DNA of 24,948 nt from Novosphingobium sp. UBA1948. GTDB taxonomy: Bacteria; Pseudomonadota; Alphaproteobacteria; Sphingomonadales; Sphingomonadaceae. The stretch is from positions 1 to 24,948 of the forward strand of contig DDES01000183.1 in NCBI GenBank assembly GCA_002336765.1. The letters run 5' to 3'. This document shows, piece after piece, positions 14,868 through 23,125 of this stretch. Position 1 is the first letter of the stretch; every line of letters begins with the position of its first letter. A program made the position numbers and the translations under genes. The notes under the pieces were generated by a model. It was not told the DNA's origin. It saw nothing but the letters and a program-made list of their open reading frames with translations, and ran no database searches.

Positions 14868-16016
14868 CTAGTACCGCTGGTAAAGCTGCACGATATCGCC
14901 CAGCCTTTGCACCAGCGCAGGGCGCTTGGCGCTGTCGGTCTTGCCAAGGCGCACGATGGTCAAATGCTGGTCGGGCGAGACAATGACATATTGGCCCAGA
15001 TGGCCGATCAGGGCAAAGACCGATTTGGGAGCGCGGCCGGGGAAGAGTTCCTCCTCACCGCCCGGTTGCGGCGCGTTGAGCCAGAGTTGTGCGCCATAGC
15101 CCGCATTATGCGGAGCGGGGCTGGTCATGAAGCGCACCCAGTCGCTCGGCAGTATCTGCGCGCCCTTCACCGAACCGCCATTGCGCAGGAACTCGCCCAG
15201 CTTGGCCCAGTCGCGCGCCGTGGCATGCACCATGCTGCCGCCGACGAACGTGCCCGCCGCGTCGAATTCCGGCACCGCCGAAGCCATGCCCAAAGGCGCG
15301 AACAGGCGCGATTGCAGATAATCGCCCACCGCCTGCCGCCTTTGCGCGGGATCCTTGCTCTCGGTCAGCGCATGGGCGGCGATGTCGGCCAGAATGACGC
15401 TGGTGGCGGTGGAATATTCCCATTTGCTGCCCGCCACGGCCTCCAGCGGCTGGGCCTCGGCATAGGCGGCCATGTCGTCGCGCCCGTCGAGCGCCAGCAT
15501 GCGAACCGTATCGGCCTCGCCGGCAGGTTCGGTGCTTTCCACATGATGCAGGCCTGATCGCATCTGGAGCAGGTGGCGCAGCGTGATCTCGCCGCGCGGA
15601 TCCCCCGGACGGCGCCATGCAGGCACGGGCGCCGGTTCATCCAGCCCTAGTCGCCCGTCAGACACCAGCAGGCCGATCAGCACGCCGGTCACCGTCTTGG
15701 ACATCGACCAGCCGATGAGGCGCGAATCGCGATTGTAGCCCTCGGCATAACGCTCGGCCACGATGCGGCCATTATGCAGGATGAGCAGCGCGCGCGTCTC
15801 GCCCACGGCGGGATCGGTGAAAAGATTGTCCACCGCACGGGCCAGCAGATCACGCGGGGCGCCCGGCCGCTCCATCACCGCCTTCATCGCCGTCTCGCCG
15901 AGCGGCGGTTGTTCCACGGGTGCGCCGCAAGACGCCAGAAGAGCCAGCGGCAGCAGGGCCATTGGCAACCACGAAGGCGACAGGCTAAGGGCGGGTTTGA
16001 ATCGGCGCGCGGTCAT
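14868..16016 (-). CDS. Beta-lactamase-fold serine hydrolase lipoprotein
   Basis: A 382-residue predicted lipoprotein of the class C beta-lactamase/esterase superfamily. The signal peptide ends in a lipobox, LASC, with the lipidated cysteine at residue 30. The nucleophile motif is S104-M-S-K107 in GWSMSKTVTG, followed by a YST motif (in SKWEYSTATS) in place of YxN and a late HLGQ in place of KTG. The GWSMSK context and WEYSTAT resemble 6-aminohexanoate-dimer hydrolase (NylB)-like proteins more than true AmpC. An esterase, amidase or peptidase acting in the periplasm is more likely than drug resistance. The start is either the ATG at 16016 or a GTG at 16025; I chose the ATG. It is divergent from the small protein at 16047 with only 30 bases between. 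Confidence 0.88.
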   Translation of the reverse strand: MTARRFKPALSLSPSWLPMALLPLALLASCGAPVEQPPLGETAMKAVMERPGAPRDLLARAVDNLFTDPAVGETRALLILHNGRIVAERYAEGYNRDSRLIGWSMSKTVTGVLIGLLVSDGRLGLDEPAPVPAWRRPGDPRGEITLRHLLQMRSGLHHVESTEPAGEADTVRMLALDGRDDMAAYAEAQPLEAVAGSKWEYSTATSVILADIAAHALTESKDPAQRRQAVGDYLQSRLFAPLGMASAVPEFDAAGTFVGGSMVHATARDWAKLGEFLRNGGSVKGAQILPSDWVRFMTSPAPHNAGYGAQLWLNAPQPGGEEELFPGRAPKSVFALIGHLGQYVIVSPDQHLTIVRLGKTDSAKRPALVQRLGDIVQLYQRY

Positions 16017-16046
16017 CGCGCGCACTCATGCGCAAGGTAACGGGCA

Positions 16047-16430
16047 ATGGCAACCTCGAAGCACAACCGACGCCGCAGCGACCGTTTCCGGCGCGCGATG
16101 ACCGGCTGGATGGTGATGCCCAACGGTTGGCTGCGCTGGACACTGGCGGCGGGACTGCTGGTGATGCTGGCGCTGGTGGCATGGAAAGGGCCGCGTCTGC
16201 GCGCCGATGCCGTCACGGGGGCCTCGTTTGGCGCGCGGGTGGCCTGTTCCTGCCGCTATATCGAGGGGCGGCCGCTGGCCTCGTGCAAGAAGGATTTCGA
16301 GCCGGGGATGGAACTGGTGATGCTATCCGAAGACAGCACCGCCAAAAGCGTAACCGCGCGTTTCCCCCTGCTGGCCAGCCAGACCGCCACCTATCAGGCG
16401 GGCGCGGGCTGCGTGCTGGAGAAGTGGTAG
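16047..16430 (+). CDS. Small membrane-anchored protein of unknown function
   Basis: A 127-residue protein. An Arg-rich cytoplasmic N-terminus is followed by one transmembrane helix at about 31-46, then a small periplasmic domain. Four cysteines are at 67, 69, 80 and 122, with a CSCRYIEGRPLASC core that looks constrained by disulfides or metal. I do not recognise a family. An AAGG site lies about 10 bases before the ATG. The divergent neighbour is the lipoprotein hydrolase, so a shared envelope role is possible but unproven. Its stop lies one base from the mnmA stop, leaving no room for a dedicated terminator. Confidence 0.8.
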   Translation: MATSKHNRRRSDRFRRAMTGWMVMPNGWLRWTLAAGLLVMLALVAWKGPRLRADAVTGASFGARVACSCRYIEGRPLASCKKDFEPGMELVMLSEDSTAKSVTARFPLLASQTATYQAGAGCVLEKW

Positions 16431-16431
16431 C

Positions 16432-17586
16432 TCAGGCCGGTTCGGTTCCCTCAATCCAGCCGCCACCCACCACGCGATCACCCGCATAGAGCACCGCCGC
16501 CTGCCCCGGCGCCACGCCATATTCGGGCCGGGCAAAACGAATCATCACCTCGGCACCATCGCCCAACGCCCCTTCCAGCGTTACCGGCACCGGTTTGGCC
16601 AACGAGCGTACCTTGGCGGTAAGCTGCCCTTCCGGCAGCGGTCCGATGCGATTCGTCTCGATAATGTGCGCGGCACCCACCGCCAGCATGGCGCGGGGGC
16701 CAACCAGCACCTGCGCCTTGGCGGCATCGATCCCGACAACATAGACCGGCTCGGGCAGACCGCCGATCTCCAGCCCCCGTCGCTGGCCCACGGTATAGTG
16801 GATCACGCCCTTGTGCTGGCCCAGCACCGCGCCGGTCTGGGCGTGGACGATCTCGCCCGCCGTCTCCGCCTCCGGGCGGATCTTGCGCACCACGCTGGCA
16901 TAATCGCCCTCGGGCACGAAGCAGATGTCCTGCGAATCGGGCTTGGCCGCCACGCGCAGCCCGTAATGCTCGGCCATTTCGCGCACCGCCGTCTTGGACA
17001 AACCACCAAGGGGGAAGCGCAGATAGTCGAACTGGGCCTCGGTGGTGGCATAGAGGAAATAGGACTGGTCGCGCGCCGGATCGAGCGCGCGGTGCAATTC
17101 GGGGCCAGCAGCACCCGTTACGCGGCGCACATAATGGCCGGTGGCAAGGCAATCGGCGCCCAGATCGCGCGCCATCTGCAACAGATCGGTGAATTTCGGC
17201 CCCATATTGCAGCGGATGCAAGGGATTGGCGTGCGGCCCTGCATATAGTCATCGGCAAAACGCTCGACAACGCTTTCCCGAAAGGATGATTCATGGTCAA
17301 ATACGTAGTGCGCAATGCCTAGGCGGTCGGCCACGGCGCGGGCGTCGCGGATGTCATCGCCCGCACAGCAGGCCCCCTTGCGCTTCACCGCCTCGCCATG
17401 ATCGTAAAGCTGGAGCGTGATGCCGATCACCTCGGCACCGGTGGAAGCCGCCAGCGCCGCCACCACCGACGAATCGACTCCGCCCGACATGGCAACGACG
17501 ATTCTTCGCGATTTTAAAGGCGCGGCAAGTTCAAACAGGCTGTCGGGGTCTGTCCAAGTTAACGCGGGGGGTGTTGGAACGCTCAT
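16432..17586 (-). CDS. mnmA: tRNA-specific 2-thiouridylase
   Basis: A 384-residue enzyme that thiolates U34 of tRNA-Lys, tRNA-Glu and tRNA-Gln, using ATP and sulfur relayed from a cysteine desulfurase. The PP-loop SGGVDSS is at 34-40. The catalytic cysteines are C126 (PCIRCN) and C222 (SQDICF). GHYVRR, ALDPARDQSYFLY and HYTVGQRRGLEIG are family signatures. The C-terminal beta-barrel carries the tRNA-binding part. The ATG at 17586 is favoured over an upstream in-frame start at 17631, because a promoter-like -35/-10 pair ends 7 bases before it. It ends tail to tail with the 16047 gene. Confidence 0.96.
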   Translation of the reverse strand: MSVPTPPALTWTDPDSLFELAAPLKSRRIVVAMSGGVDSSVVAALAASTGAEVIGITLQLYDHGEAVKRKGACCAGDDIRDARAVADRLGIAHYVFDHESSFRESVVERFADDYMQGRTPIPCIRCNMGPKFTDLLQMARDLGADCLATGHYVRRVTGAAGPELHRALDPARDQSYFLYATTEAQFDYLRFPLGGLSKTAVREMAEHYGLRVAAKPDSQDICFVPEGDYASVVRKIRPEAETAGEIVHAQTGAVLGQHKGVIHYTVGQRRGLEIGGLPEPVYVVGIDAAKAQVLVGPRAMLAVGAAHIIETNRIGPLPEGQLTAKVRSLAKPVPVTLEGALGDGAEVMIRFARPEYGVAPGQAAVLYAGDRVVGGGWIEGTEPA

Positions 17587-17593
17587 CCCCGCG

Positions 17594-17622
17594 CCCATAC
17601 ACCGATGCGCGAAAACCGCCAA
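17594..17622 (-). promoter_or_regulatory. Candidate mnmA promoter
   Basis: On the minus strand, TTGGCG (17622-17617), a 17-base spacer, then TATGGG (17599-17594), 7 bases before the mnmA ATG. The spacing is ideal, the hexamer match is moderate, and the mRNA would be leaderless. Confidence 0.42.
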
Positions 17623-17690
17623 ATCCTGCAAGTTCTTGCCGGCGGCAAGGCTCCGTGCGGCAACCTATTGCCGGGTTTCGCGCGGTTAAA

Positions 17691-17737
17691 CATGGTCAAG
17701 AAGGGGTAAAACCGCCCTTTACCGCGTCTTGACCATG
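17691..17737. repeat. 47-nt imperfect palindrome upstream of the 17758-sciP pair
   Basis: Outer arms CATGGTCAAGA (17691-17701) and TCTTGACCATG (17727-17737) are perfect 11-bp inverted copies. After a symmetric 3x3 mismatch, inner arms GGTAAA (17705-17710) and TTTACC (17718-17723) pair around a 7-base centre. Both halves are 20 nt long. It ends 6 bases before a TATAAG -10, covering the -35 zone, as expected of an operator. No T-run follows, so a terminator is unlikely. Confidence 0.8.
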
Positions 17738-17743
17738 CGTCTG

Positions 17744-17749
17744 TATAAG
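17744..17749 (+). promoter_or_regulatory. Candidate -10 box of the 17758 gene
   Basis: TATAAG ends 8 bases before the ATG at 17758. No good -35 sits at normal spacing; the TTGACC inside the palindrome (17729-17734) is only 9 bases away. A promoter needing an activator bound at the palindrome would fit. Confidence 0.35.
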
Positions 17750-17757
17750 CCAGCGCA

Positions 17758-18132
17758 ATGGAACTGCGATTTGATCACGACCAATGGCTCGACGCCTCCC
17801 GCGCCACGCCCCGCAAGGGTGCCGAAGCGCAGCGCGCCGACCGGCAGACACTCTGGCACGCTCTGGCCGCAAGGCTGGCTGCCGGTCATGCCTACCAGCG
17901 TACGCTGGCCGAAGGGGAAGCCGCATGGCTTTCGCCCGAGGGCAGCTTTGATCCCGCCGCAGCCCAGCACTTGCACCTCTACGCCGCCGCTCCGGCCCGC
18001 CGGAGCACAGAAATTTCGTCAACAGGGCCTGCTTACCGCGCCGTTAACCCTGTTGTTTCAGGTGATCGCAAAACCATGTCTGGCATTCCATCCCGTGTTG
18101 CCGGCCCGTTCATTCCGGCGATCGAGGGTTAA
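17758..18132 (+). CDS. Small protein of unknown function preceding sciP
   Basis: A 124-residue ORF of no family I recognise. The first 75 or so residues (FDHDQWLDASRATPRKGAEAQRADRQTLWHALAARLAAGHAYQRTLAEGEAAWL) look protein-like, charged and helical. The last 45 residues are of low quality and overlap DNA that could hold the sciP promoter, so the conserved part may be only the N-terminal two thirds. There is no Shine-Dalgarno, and a TATAAG box lies 8 bases before the ATG, suggesting a leaderless mRNA. The stop is 2 bases before the sciP ATG, an operon-like junction. A 47-nt palindrome lies upstream. Coding status is moderately supported, function unknown. Confidence 0.6.
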   Translation: MELRFDHDQWLDASRATPRKGAEAQRADRQTLWHALAARLAAGHAYQRTLAEGEAAWLSPEGSFDPAAAQHLHLYAAAPARRSTEISSTGPAYRAVNPVVSGDRKTMSGIPSRVAGPFIPAIEG

Positions 18133-18134
18133 GT

Positions 18135-18434
18135 ATGATCGAGAACCAGAAAATCCGTCCCGCTATGGTCATCGGTCCGCTCGGCGAGCCGCTGACGCTG
18201 GAATCACTTCCGCCGCCCACCACCACGCGTTGGGTCGTGCGTCGCAAGGCCGAGGTGGTGGCAGCCGTCAATGGCGGCCTGCTGACCATCGACGAGGTTT
18301 GCGAACGCTACACGCTCACGCTCGAGGAATTTGCCTCGTGGCAACGCGCGGTGGACCGTTCGGGCATGCAGGGCCTGCGCGTGACGCGGATCCAGCACTA
18401 TCGCGACCTTTATGAGCGGCAGTTGAAATATTGA
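18135..18434 (+). CDS. sciP: SciP, CtrA inhibitor (DUF1153 family)
   Basis: A 99-residue DNA-binding regulator. In Caulobacter, SciP accumulates in G1 cells, binds the cell-cycle master regulator CtrA or its target promoters, and blocks transcription of CtrA-activated genes. The family core is present: VIGPLGEPLTLESLPPP, RWVVRRKAEVVAAVNGGLLTIDEVCERYTLTLEEFASWQ (a helix-turn-helix region, about 32-70), and the terminal GLRVTRIQHYRDLY. GAGGG 6 bases upstream supports the start. A strong terminator follows. Regulation may come from the upstream gene's promoter or from one inside its 3' end. Confidence 0.94.
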   Translation: MIENQKIRPAMVIGPLGEPLTLESLPPPTTTRWVVRRKAEVVAAVNGGLLTIDEVCERYTLTLEEFASWQRAVDRSGMQGLRVTRIQHYRDLYERQLKY

Positions 18435-18468
18435 CCGTTTCCTAGGCGATCTCCCGATCGTAGCAAGG

Positions 18469-18509
18469 CGCGGGCGCAAGGAGGGCAACCTCTTTGTGCC
18501 CGCGTTTTT
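18469..18509 (+). terminator. Rho-independent terminator after sciP
   Basis: A 16-bp stem (18469-18484 with 18489-18504, two G-U wobbles) closed by a GCAA tetraloop and followed by TTTTT at 18505-18509. It is a textbook structure insulating the sciP transcript from the efflux operon. Confidence 0.93.
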
Positions 18510-18565
18510 GTGTGCTTTTTGCACCCGTCGCGCCGCAAATAGCGAAAAATGACCCAAAAGGGCGC

Positions 18566-18594
18566 TTGCGGTGGGTGATATACAAAGGTAATAC
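18566..18594 (+). promoter_or_regulatory. Candidate promoter of the RND efflux operon
   Basis: TTGCGG (18566-18571), a 17-base spacer, then TAATAC (18589-18594). The predicted 5' leader is about 100 bases and ends in AAAGGA (18689-18694), 9 bases before the GTG. A small leader hairpin, CTCGCC (18662-18667) with GGTGAG (18675-18680), lies just before the ribosome binding site. Confidence 0.5.
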
Positions 18595-18703
18595 GCTCCT
18601 CGGTCGGTCGTTCGCGTCGACTGCGCGGGAGCGGGCTATGGTCTGCACCGCGCCGGATGCTCTCGCCCTTTTGCGGTGAGCGTCGGCCAAAGGATTTCAT
18701 GGT

Positions 18704-19900
18704 GTGACCGAGATGACTTACGACCCCCGACTTGATTCCGACCATGCCTCGCCCTCCGTAGACAGCGAGCAGGGCGATTATGCCATGCAGGAGGCCCCCC
18801 CCTTCCCGCGCCGCAAGGCGTTGATCGGCGGCGGTCTTGCTGTGGCGCTGGTGGGCGGCGTGTGGTTTGCCACGCATCGCGGCGATACCGAAGCGCCCAA
18901 GGGCAATCAGGCCCCGCTGGTGAGCGTGGTGGTGCCCGGCATCACCAGTATCGTCGGCACGATCAACGCCACCGGCACGCTGGCGGCCAAGCATGACATG
19001 CCGATCGGCGTGGTGGGCGATGGCGGCAATGTGGTGCGCGTGCTGGTCAATGCGGGCGACTGGGTGAAAAAGGGCCAGTTGCTGGCGATCATCGACCGAC
19101 AGGTACAGGCCCAGCAACAGGCCAATTCCGGCGCGCAGGTGAATGTCGCGCAGGCCGATGCGCGCATCGCGCAGGCCAATCTGGATCGCGGATTGAAACT
19201 GGTGGCCAATGGCTTCATTTCCAATGCCGATATCGATCGACTCACCGCCGTGCGTGATGCCGCCAATGCCCGCGTGCGCGTGGCGCAGGCGCAATTGGGC
19301 GAGATGCGCGCACGTATCCGCCGCCTCAATATTGTCGCGCCCGCCGATGGTCTGGTGCTCGACCGCGCGGTGGAGCCGGGTCAGGTGGTTAGCCCCGGAT
19401 CGGGCGCGCTGTTCCGCATTGCCGAGGGCGGCCAGATGGAGCTGCGCGCGCGCCTGTCGGAAAGCGATCTGCAGCAGATGGCGGTGGGCCAGCAGGTGAA
19501 GGTCACCCCCGTCGGCTCGGACAAGACCTATACCGGCACCGTCTGGCTGCTGTCGCCGATCATCGATCCGGCCACGCGGCAGGGCACGGCGCGCATCGCG
19601 CTGGCCTATGCGCCCGACATCCGCCCCGGTGGTTTTGCCGCGGCGGAAATCGCCAGCGGTACCGTTTCGGCGCCGCTGTTGCCCGAATCGGCTTTGCAGG
19701 CCGATAATCAGGGCAGCTATGTCTATGTGGTGGGTGCCGACAAAAAGGCCACGCGCCGCCGCGTGAAGATCGCCATGGTGACCGACAAGGGCGTCGCCAT
19801 CGCACAGGGCCTGACCGGCCATGAGCAAGTGGTGATGCGCGCCGGCGCCTTCCTGTCGGATGGCGAGACCGTCAACCCCCGCTTTGCCCCCAAGAAGTAA
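18704..19900 (+). CDS. RND efflux periplasmic adaptor (membrane fusion protein)
   Basis: A 398-residue adaptor that links an inner-membrane RND pump to an outer-membrane channel. A cytoplasmic N-terminus of about 37 residues precedes one transmembrane anchor (about 39-56). Then come a lipoyl half-motif (VVRVLVNAGDWVKKGQLLAIID), a helical hairpin rich in Gln and Ala (about 130-200), the second lipoyl half (IVAPADGLVLDRAVEPGQVVSPG), a beta-barrel, and a membrane-proximal domain. It is anchored by a helix, not a lipid as in AcrA. The GTG at 18704 has AAAGGA 9 bases upstream; an ATG at 18713 is possible. The pump gene follows after 21 bases. Confidence 0.93.
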   Translation: MTEMTYDPRLDSDHASPSVDSEQGDYAMQEAPPFPRRKALIGGGLAVALVGGVWFATHRGDTEAPKGNQAPLVSVVVPGITSIVGTINATGTLAAKHDMPIGVVGDGGNVVRVLVNAGDWVKKGQLLAIIDRQVQAQQQANSGAQVNVAQADARIAQANLDRGLKLVANGFISNADIDRLTAVRDAANARVRVAQAQLGEMRARIRRLNIVAPADGLVLDRAVEPGQVVSPGSGALFRIAEGGQMELRARLSESDLQQMAVGQQVKVTPVGSDKTYTGTVWLLSPIIDPATRQGTARIALAYAPDIRPGGFAAAEIASGTVSAPLLPESALQADNQGSYVYVVGADKKATRRRVKIAMVTDKGVAIAQGLTGHEQVVMRAGAFLSDGETVNPRFAPKK

Positions 19901-19921
19901 GCTGGAAGGCGCACCTCCCCC

Positions 19922-22900
19922 ATGAACTTCCGCAATCTCTCGGCCTGGTCGATCCGCCATCCGGTGGTGCCCATCGTGATCTTCGTGGCGATGATGCTGA
20001 TGGGCATCATCGCATTCGCGCGGATGGAGGTGCAGGACAATCCCGACATCGAATTCCCGATCGTGATTGCCGCCATCAGCCAGCCGGGTGCCGCGCCCAC
20101 CGAAATCGAGACGCAGGTGACCCAGCGGATCGAGGCAGCGGTGCGCACGATTTCGGGGGTTCAGTCGATCAGCTCGACCGCCTCGGAAGGCTCGAGCCAG
20201 ACGATGATCGAGTTCCAGTTGGGCGAGGATATCAACGCCGCCGTTGCCGAGGTGAAGAACGCGGTCGATCAGGCGCGCGGCAATCTGCCCGACGGCATTC
20301 TCGAGCCGCAGGTGTTCAAGGTCAATTCCTCGACCGATCCCATCGCCTATTTCGCGGTGTCGGCCGAGGATATGACCATCGAGCAGCTCTCGTGGTTTGT
20401 GGATGATTCGGTGGCGCGCCGGTTGCAAGGCGTGGATGGTGTGGCCGAGGTGAAGCGCTCGGGCGGCGTCAACCGCGAGATTCTCGTCACGCTCGATCCC
20501 GCGCGGATGCAGGGCTTTGGCGTCACCGCGCCACAGGTAAACGCGGCGCTGCGCGCGCTCAATATCAATGCGGCGGGCGGCAAGGCGGAAATCGGCGGCA
20601 CGCGGCAATCGGTGCGCGTGCTGGGCAACGCCCAAAACGCCTATGATCTGTCGCAGACCGAAATTCAGGTGGCGGGTCGTGTGGTCAAGCTGGCCGATAT
20701 TGCCACCGTGCGCGATGCCTGGGGCGAAATCACCGCTGTCGGCAAGGTCAATGGCAAGCCGGTCGTCACCTTCAGCATCGCACGCGCGCGCGGCGCTTCG
20801 GACGTTTCCGCCTATGATGGCGTGCTGGCCGAAATCGCCAAGCTGGAAAAGGAGCGCCCCGGCGTCCATTTCACCAAGCTGTTCACTTCGGTGGAATATA
20901 CCAAGGAACAATATGTCAGCTCGATGGACGCGATGATCGAGGGCGCCGTTCTGGCGGTGATCGTGGTGTTCATCTTCCTGCGCGACTGGCGCGCGACGGC
21001 GGTGTCGGCAATTGCCATTCCGCTGTCCGCCATTCCCACCTTCTGGTTCATGAAAGTGTGGTTCGGCTTCACGCTTAACACGATGAGCCTGCTGGCTCTC
21101 GGCCTTGTGGCGGGCGTGCTGGTGGACGATGCCATCGTGGAGATCGAGAATATCGTTCGCCATATGCGCATGGGCAAAACCGCCTATCAGGCCTCGATCG
21201 ACGCAGCGGACGAGATCGGCCTTGCGGTGGTGGCCACCACGGCCTCGATCGCGGCGGTGTTCCTGCCGGTGGGCATGATGCCGGGCGTGGCGGGCGCCTT
21301 CTTCAAGAATTTCGGCCTCACCGTGGTGGTTTCGGTGCTGATGTCGCTGGCCGTTGCCCGCATGATTACGCCGATGATCGCCGCCTATTTCCTGAAGGCG
21401 CACGGGCATCAGGAACATGGCGGCGGACGCCTGATGGACCTCTATATGAAGGTGCTGCACTGGTCGCTGGATGTCACGGGCGCCAATGCCTTGCGCGCGC
21501 GGCTGCGCGCCCAAAAGGGCAAGCTGTCCATGCTTGACCGCATCAAGGCCCGCCTGCGCGACCATCGCATCTGGATGGTGGGCGTGGCGCTGGCCTGCAT
21601 GGCGCTGACAGTTGTCATGCTGATGACCATGCCCTCCACCTTCTTTCCCGACGAGAACAGCGACACCACGCAGGTCCGCATCGAGATGGTGCCCGGCACC
21701 ACCTTGGCCCAGACCGAGGCGGTGGCCGATCAGGTCGCCGCAATGCTCCGCCAGCGCCCCGAAGTGGAGCGCGTGATGGAGCGTGCCGGCGAAGGCAATG
21801 GCCGCCTGTTCATTGCCCTGCGCAAAGATCGCAAGATTCACACCGCCCAGTTCGAGCGCGAGATGACGCCGGTCATTCAGGCCATCCCCGACGCGCGCAT
21901 CACCTTCTCCGGCTCGAATGGCCAGGGCTCGTCGACGGGGCGCGGGATGGAAGTCATGCTTTCCAGCTCCGATCCGATCCTGCTGGAGGATACCGCCTCC
22001 AAGCTGGTCGAGCAGATGAAGACGCTGCCCGAGATTGTTGCCCCGCGTATCAGTGGCGATTTGCGCCGCCCCGAAGTGGTGATCATCCCGCGCGCCGATC
22101 TGGCGGCCAGTCTCGGCATCTCGACCCAGGCGCTCAGTCAGGCAATCCGCGTGGCCACCATCGGCGAGATTGACCAGAACGCCGCCAAATTCTCGCTGTC
22201 CGATCGTCAGGTGCCCATCCGTGTGCGCCTGCCCGAGGCGGCGCGGCGCGATCTGTCCAGCATCGCCAACCTGCCCGTGCCCACCGCCAGCGGTGGCTCG
22301 GTGCCCCTGAGCCGCGTGGCGGAAATCACCTTCGGCTCCGGCCCCTCCACCATCCAGCGCTACAATCAGGAACGCCGCATCTTCATCGGTGCCGACATGG
22401 CTCCCGGCGTGGTGAAGAGCGAGGCGATGGAGAAGGTGAAGGCGCTACCGATCATGAAAAACCTGCCCGCCGGCGTGTCCAACACCCCCTTCGGTCAGGA
22501 CAAGTGGCAGCAGGAAATGCTTATCAACCTCGCCATTGCCGTGCCTGCGGGCTGGGGCCTGATGTTCGCGGTGCTGGTGCTGCTCTATCACCGCGTGGTC
22601 TCGCCGTTGGTGAACATGGGCTCGCTGCTGCTGGCGCCTTTCGGAGGCCTGCTGGCGCTGCTGCTGGTGGACAAGCCGCTGTCGATGCCGGTCTATATCG
22701 GTATCCTGATGCTGTTCGGCATTGTGGCGAAAAACTCGATCCTGTTGATCGACTTTGCCATCGAGGAAATGGGGCGCGGCACCGAGAAATTCGCCGCCAT
22801 CATCGAGGCGGGTCACAAGCGTGCCCAGCCGATCGTGATGACCACGGTGGCAATGACGGCCGGCATGTTGCCAGCGGCGGCCTCGCTGTCGGGCGACGCG

Positions 22901-23125
22901 GCTTTCCGCGCGCCGATGGGCACGGTCGTGATCGGGGGTCTGGTGGTGTCCACCCTGCTGACACTGCTGATCGTGCCGGCCATTTTCAGTCTGGCCGACG
23001 GGTTTGAAAAGCGCATCGGGCCGCGCCTGCGCCGCAAGCTGCTGACCTATGATCCCGCACATGGCCTCGCGGCGCATGGTGTGGCCGGACTCGGCGGCGA
23101 ACTGGAGGTCGCGCCCGCCGAGTGA
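19922..23125 (+). CDS. RND family efflux transporter permease
   Basis: A 1067-residue proton-driven pump of the RND superfamily (HAE-1-like), trimeric in the inner membrane, exporting drugs, solvents or other hydrophobic compounds. Twelve transmembrane helices and two large periplasmic loops are evident. The proton relay is intact: D402 and D403 in LVDDAIVEIEN (helix 4) and K937 in GIVAKNSILLIDF (helix 10). N-terminal SIRHPVVPIVIFV and VQDNPDIEFPIV are typical. The stretch near 500-560, between the two repeats, is long and rich in His, Arg and Lys. No TolC-type outer-membrane factor gene lies nearby, so one must be shared. No regulator of the TetR or MarR type is adjacent. The stop overlaps the DUF445 gene. 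Confidence 0.95.
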   Translation: MNFRNLSAWSIRHPVVPIVIFVAMMLMGIIAFARMEVQDNPDIEFPIVIAAISQPGAAPTEIETQVTQRIEAAVRTISGVQSISSTASEGSSQTMIEFQLGEDINAAVAEVKNAVDQARGNLPDGILEPQVFKVNSSTDPIAYFAVSAEDMTIEQLSWFVDDSVARRLQGVDGVAEVKRSGGVNREILVTLDPARMQGFGVTAPQVNAALRALNINAAGGKAEIGGTRQSVRVLGNAQNAYDLSQTEIQVAGRVVKLADIATVRDAWGEITAVGKVNGKPVVTFSIARARGASDVSAYDGVLAEIAKLEKERPGVHFTKLFTSVEYTKEQYVSSMDAMIEGAVLAVIVVFIFLRDWRATAVSAIAIPLSAIPTFWFMKVWFGFTLNTMSLLALGLVAGVLVDDAIVEIENIVRHMRMGKTAYQASIDAADEIGLAVVATTASIAAVFLPVGMMPGVAGAFFKNFGLTVVVSVLMSLAVARMITPMIAAYFLKAHGHQEHGGGRLMDLYMKVLHWSLDVTGANALRARLRAQKGKLSMLDRIKARLRDHRIWMVGVALACMALTVVMLMTMPSTFFPDENSDTTQVRIEMVPGTTLAQTEAVADQVAAMLRQRPEVERVMERAGEGNGRLFIALRKDRKIHTAQFEREMTPVIQAIPDARITFSGSNGQGSSTGRGMEVMLSSSDPILLEDTASKLVEQMKTLPEIVAPRISGDLRRPEVVIIPRADLAASLGISTQALSQAIRVATIGEIDQNAAKFSLSDRQVPIRVRLPEAARRDLSSIANLPVPTASGGSVPLSRVAEITFGSGPSTIQRYNQERRIFIGADMAPGVVKSEAMEKVKALPIMKNLPAGVSNTPFGQDKWQQEMLINLAIAVPAGWGLMFAVLVLLYHRVVSPLVNMGSLLLAPFGGLLALLLVDKPLSMPVYIGILMLFGIVAKNSILLIDFAIEEMGRGTEKFAAIIEAGHKRAQPIVMTTVAMTAGMLPAAASLSGDAAFRAPMGTVVIGGLVVSTLLTLLIVPAIFSLADGFEKRIGPRLRRKLLTYDPAHGLAAHGVAGLGGELEVAPAE

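Noticed and set aside
14868..16016. Antibiotic-resistance beta-lactamase
   Set aside because: It has the SxxK fold motif but YST and HLGQ instead of YxN and KTG, so resistance should not be inferred.
18050..18075. Possible CtrA box (TTAACC...) ahead of sciP
   Set aside because: Only the first TTAA half matches; the second half after 7 bases reads GTTT. Too weak to call, though sciP is a CtrA target in Caulobacter.
18410..21841. 1143-codon open frame on the minus strand
   Set aside because: A shadow frame, very rich in His, Arg and Gly, opposite sciP, the efflux adaptor and the pump, all of which match known families.
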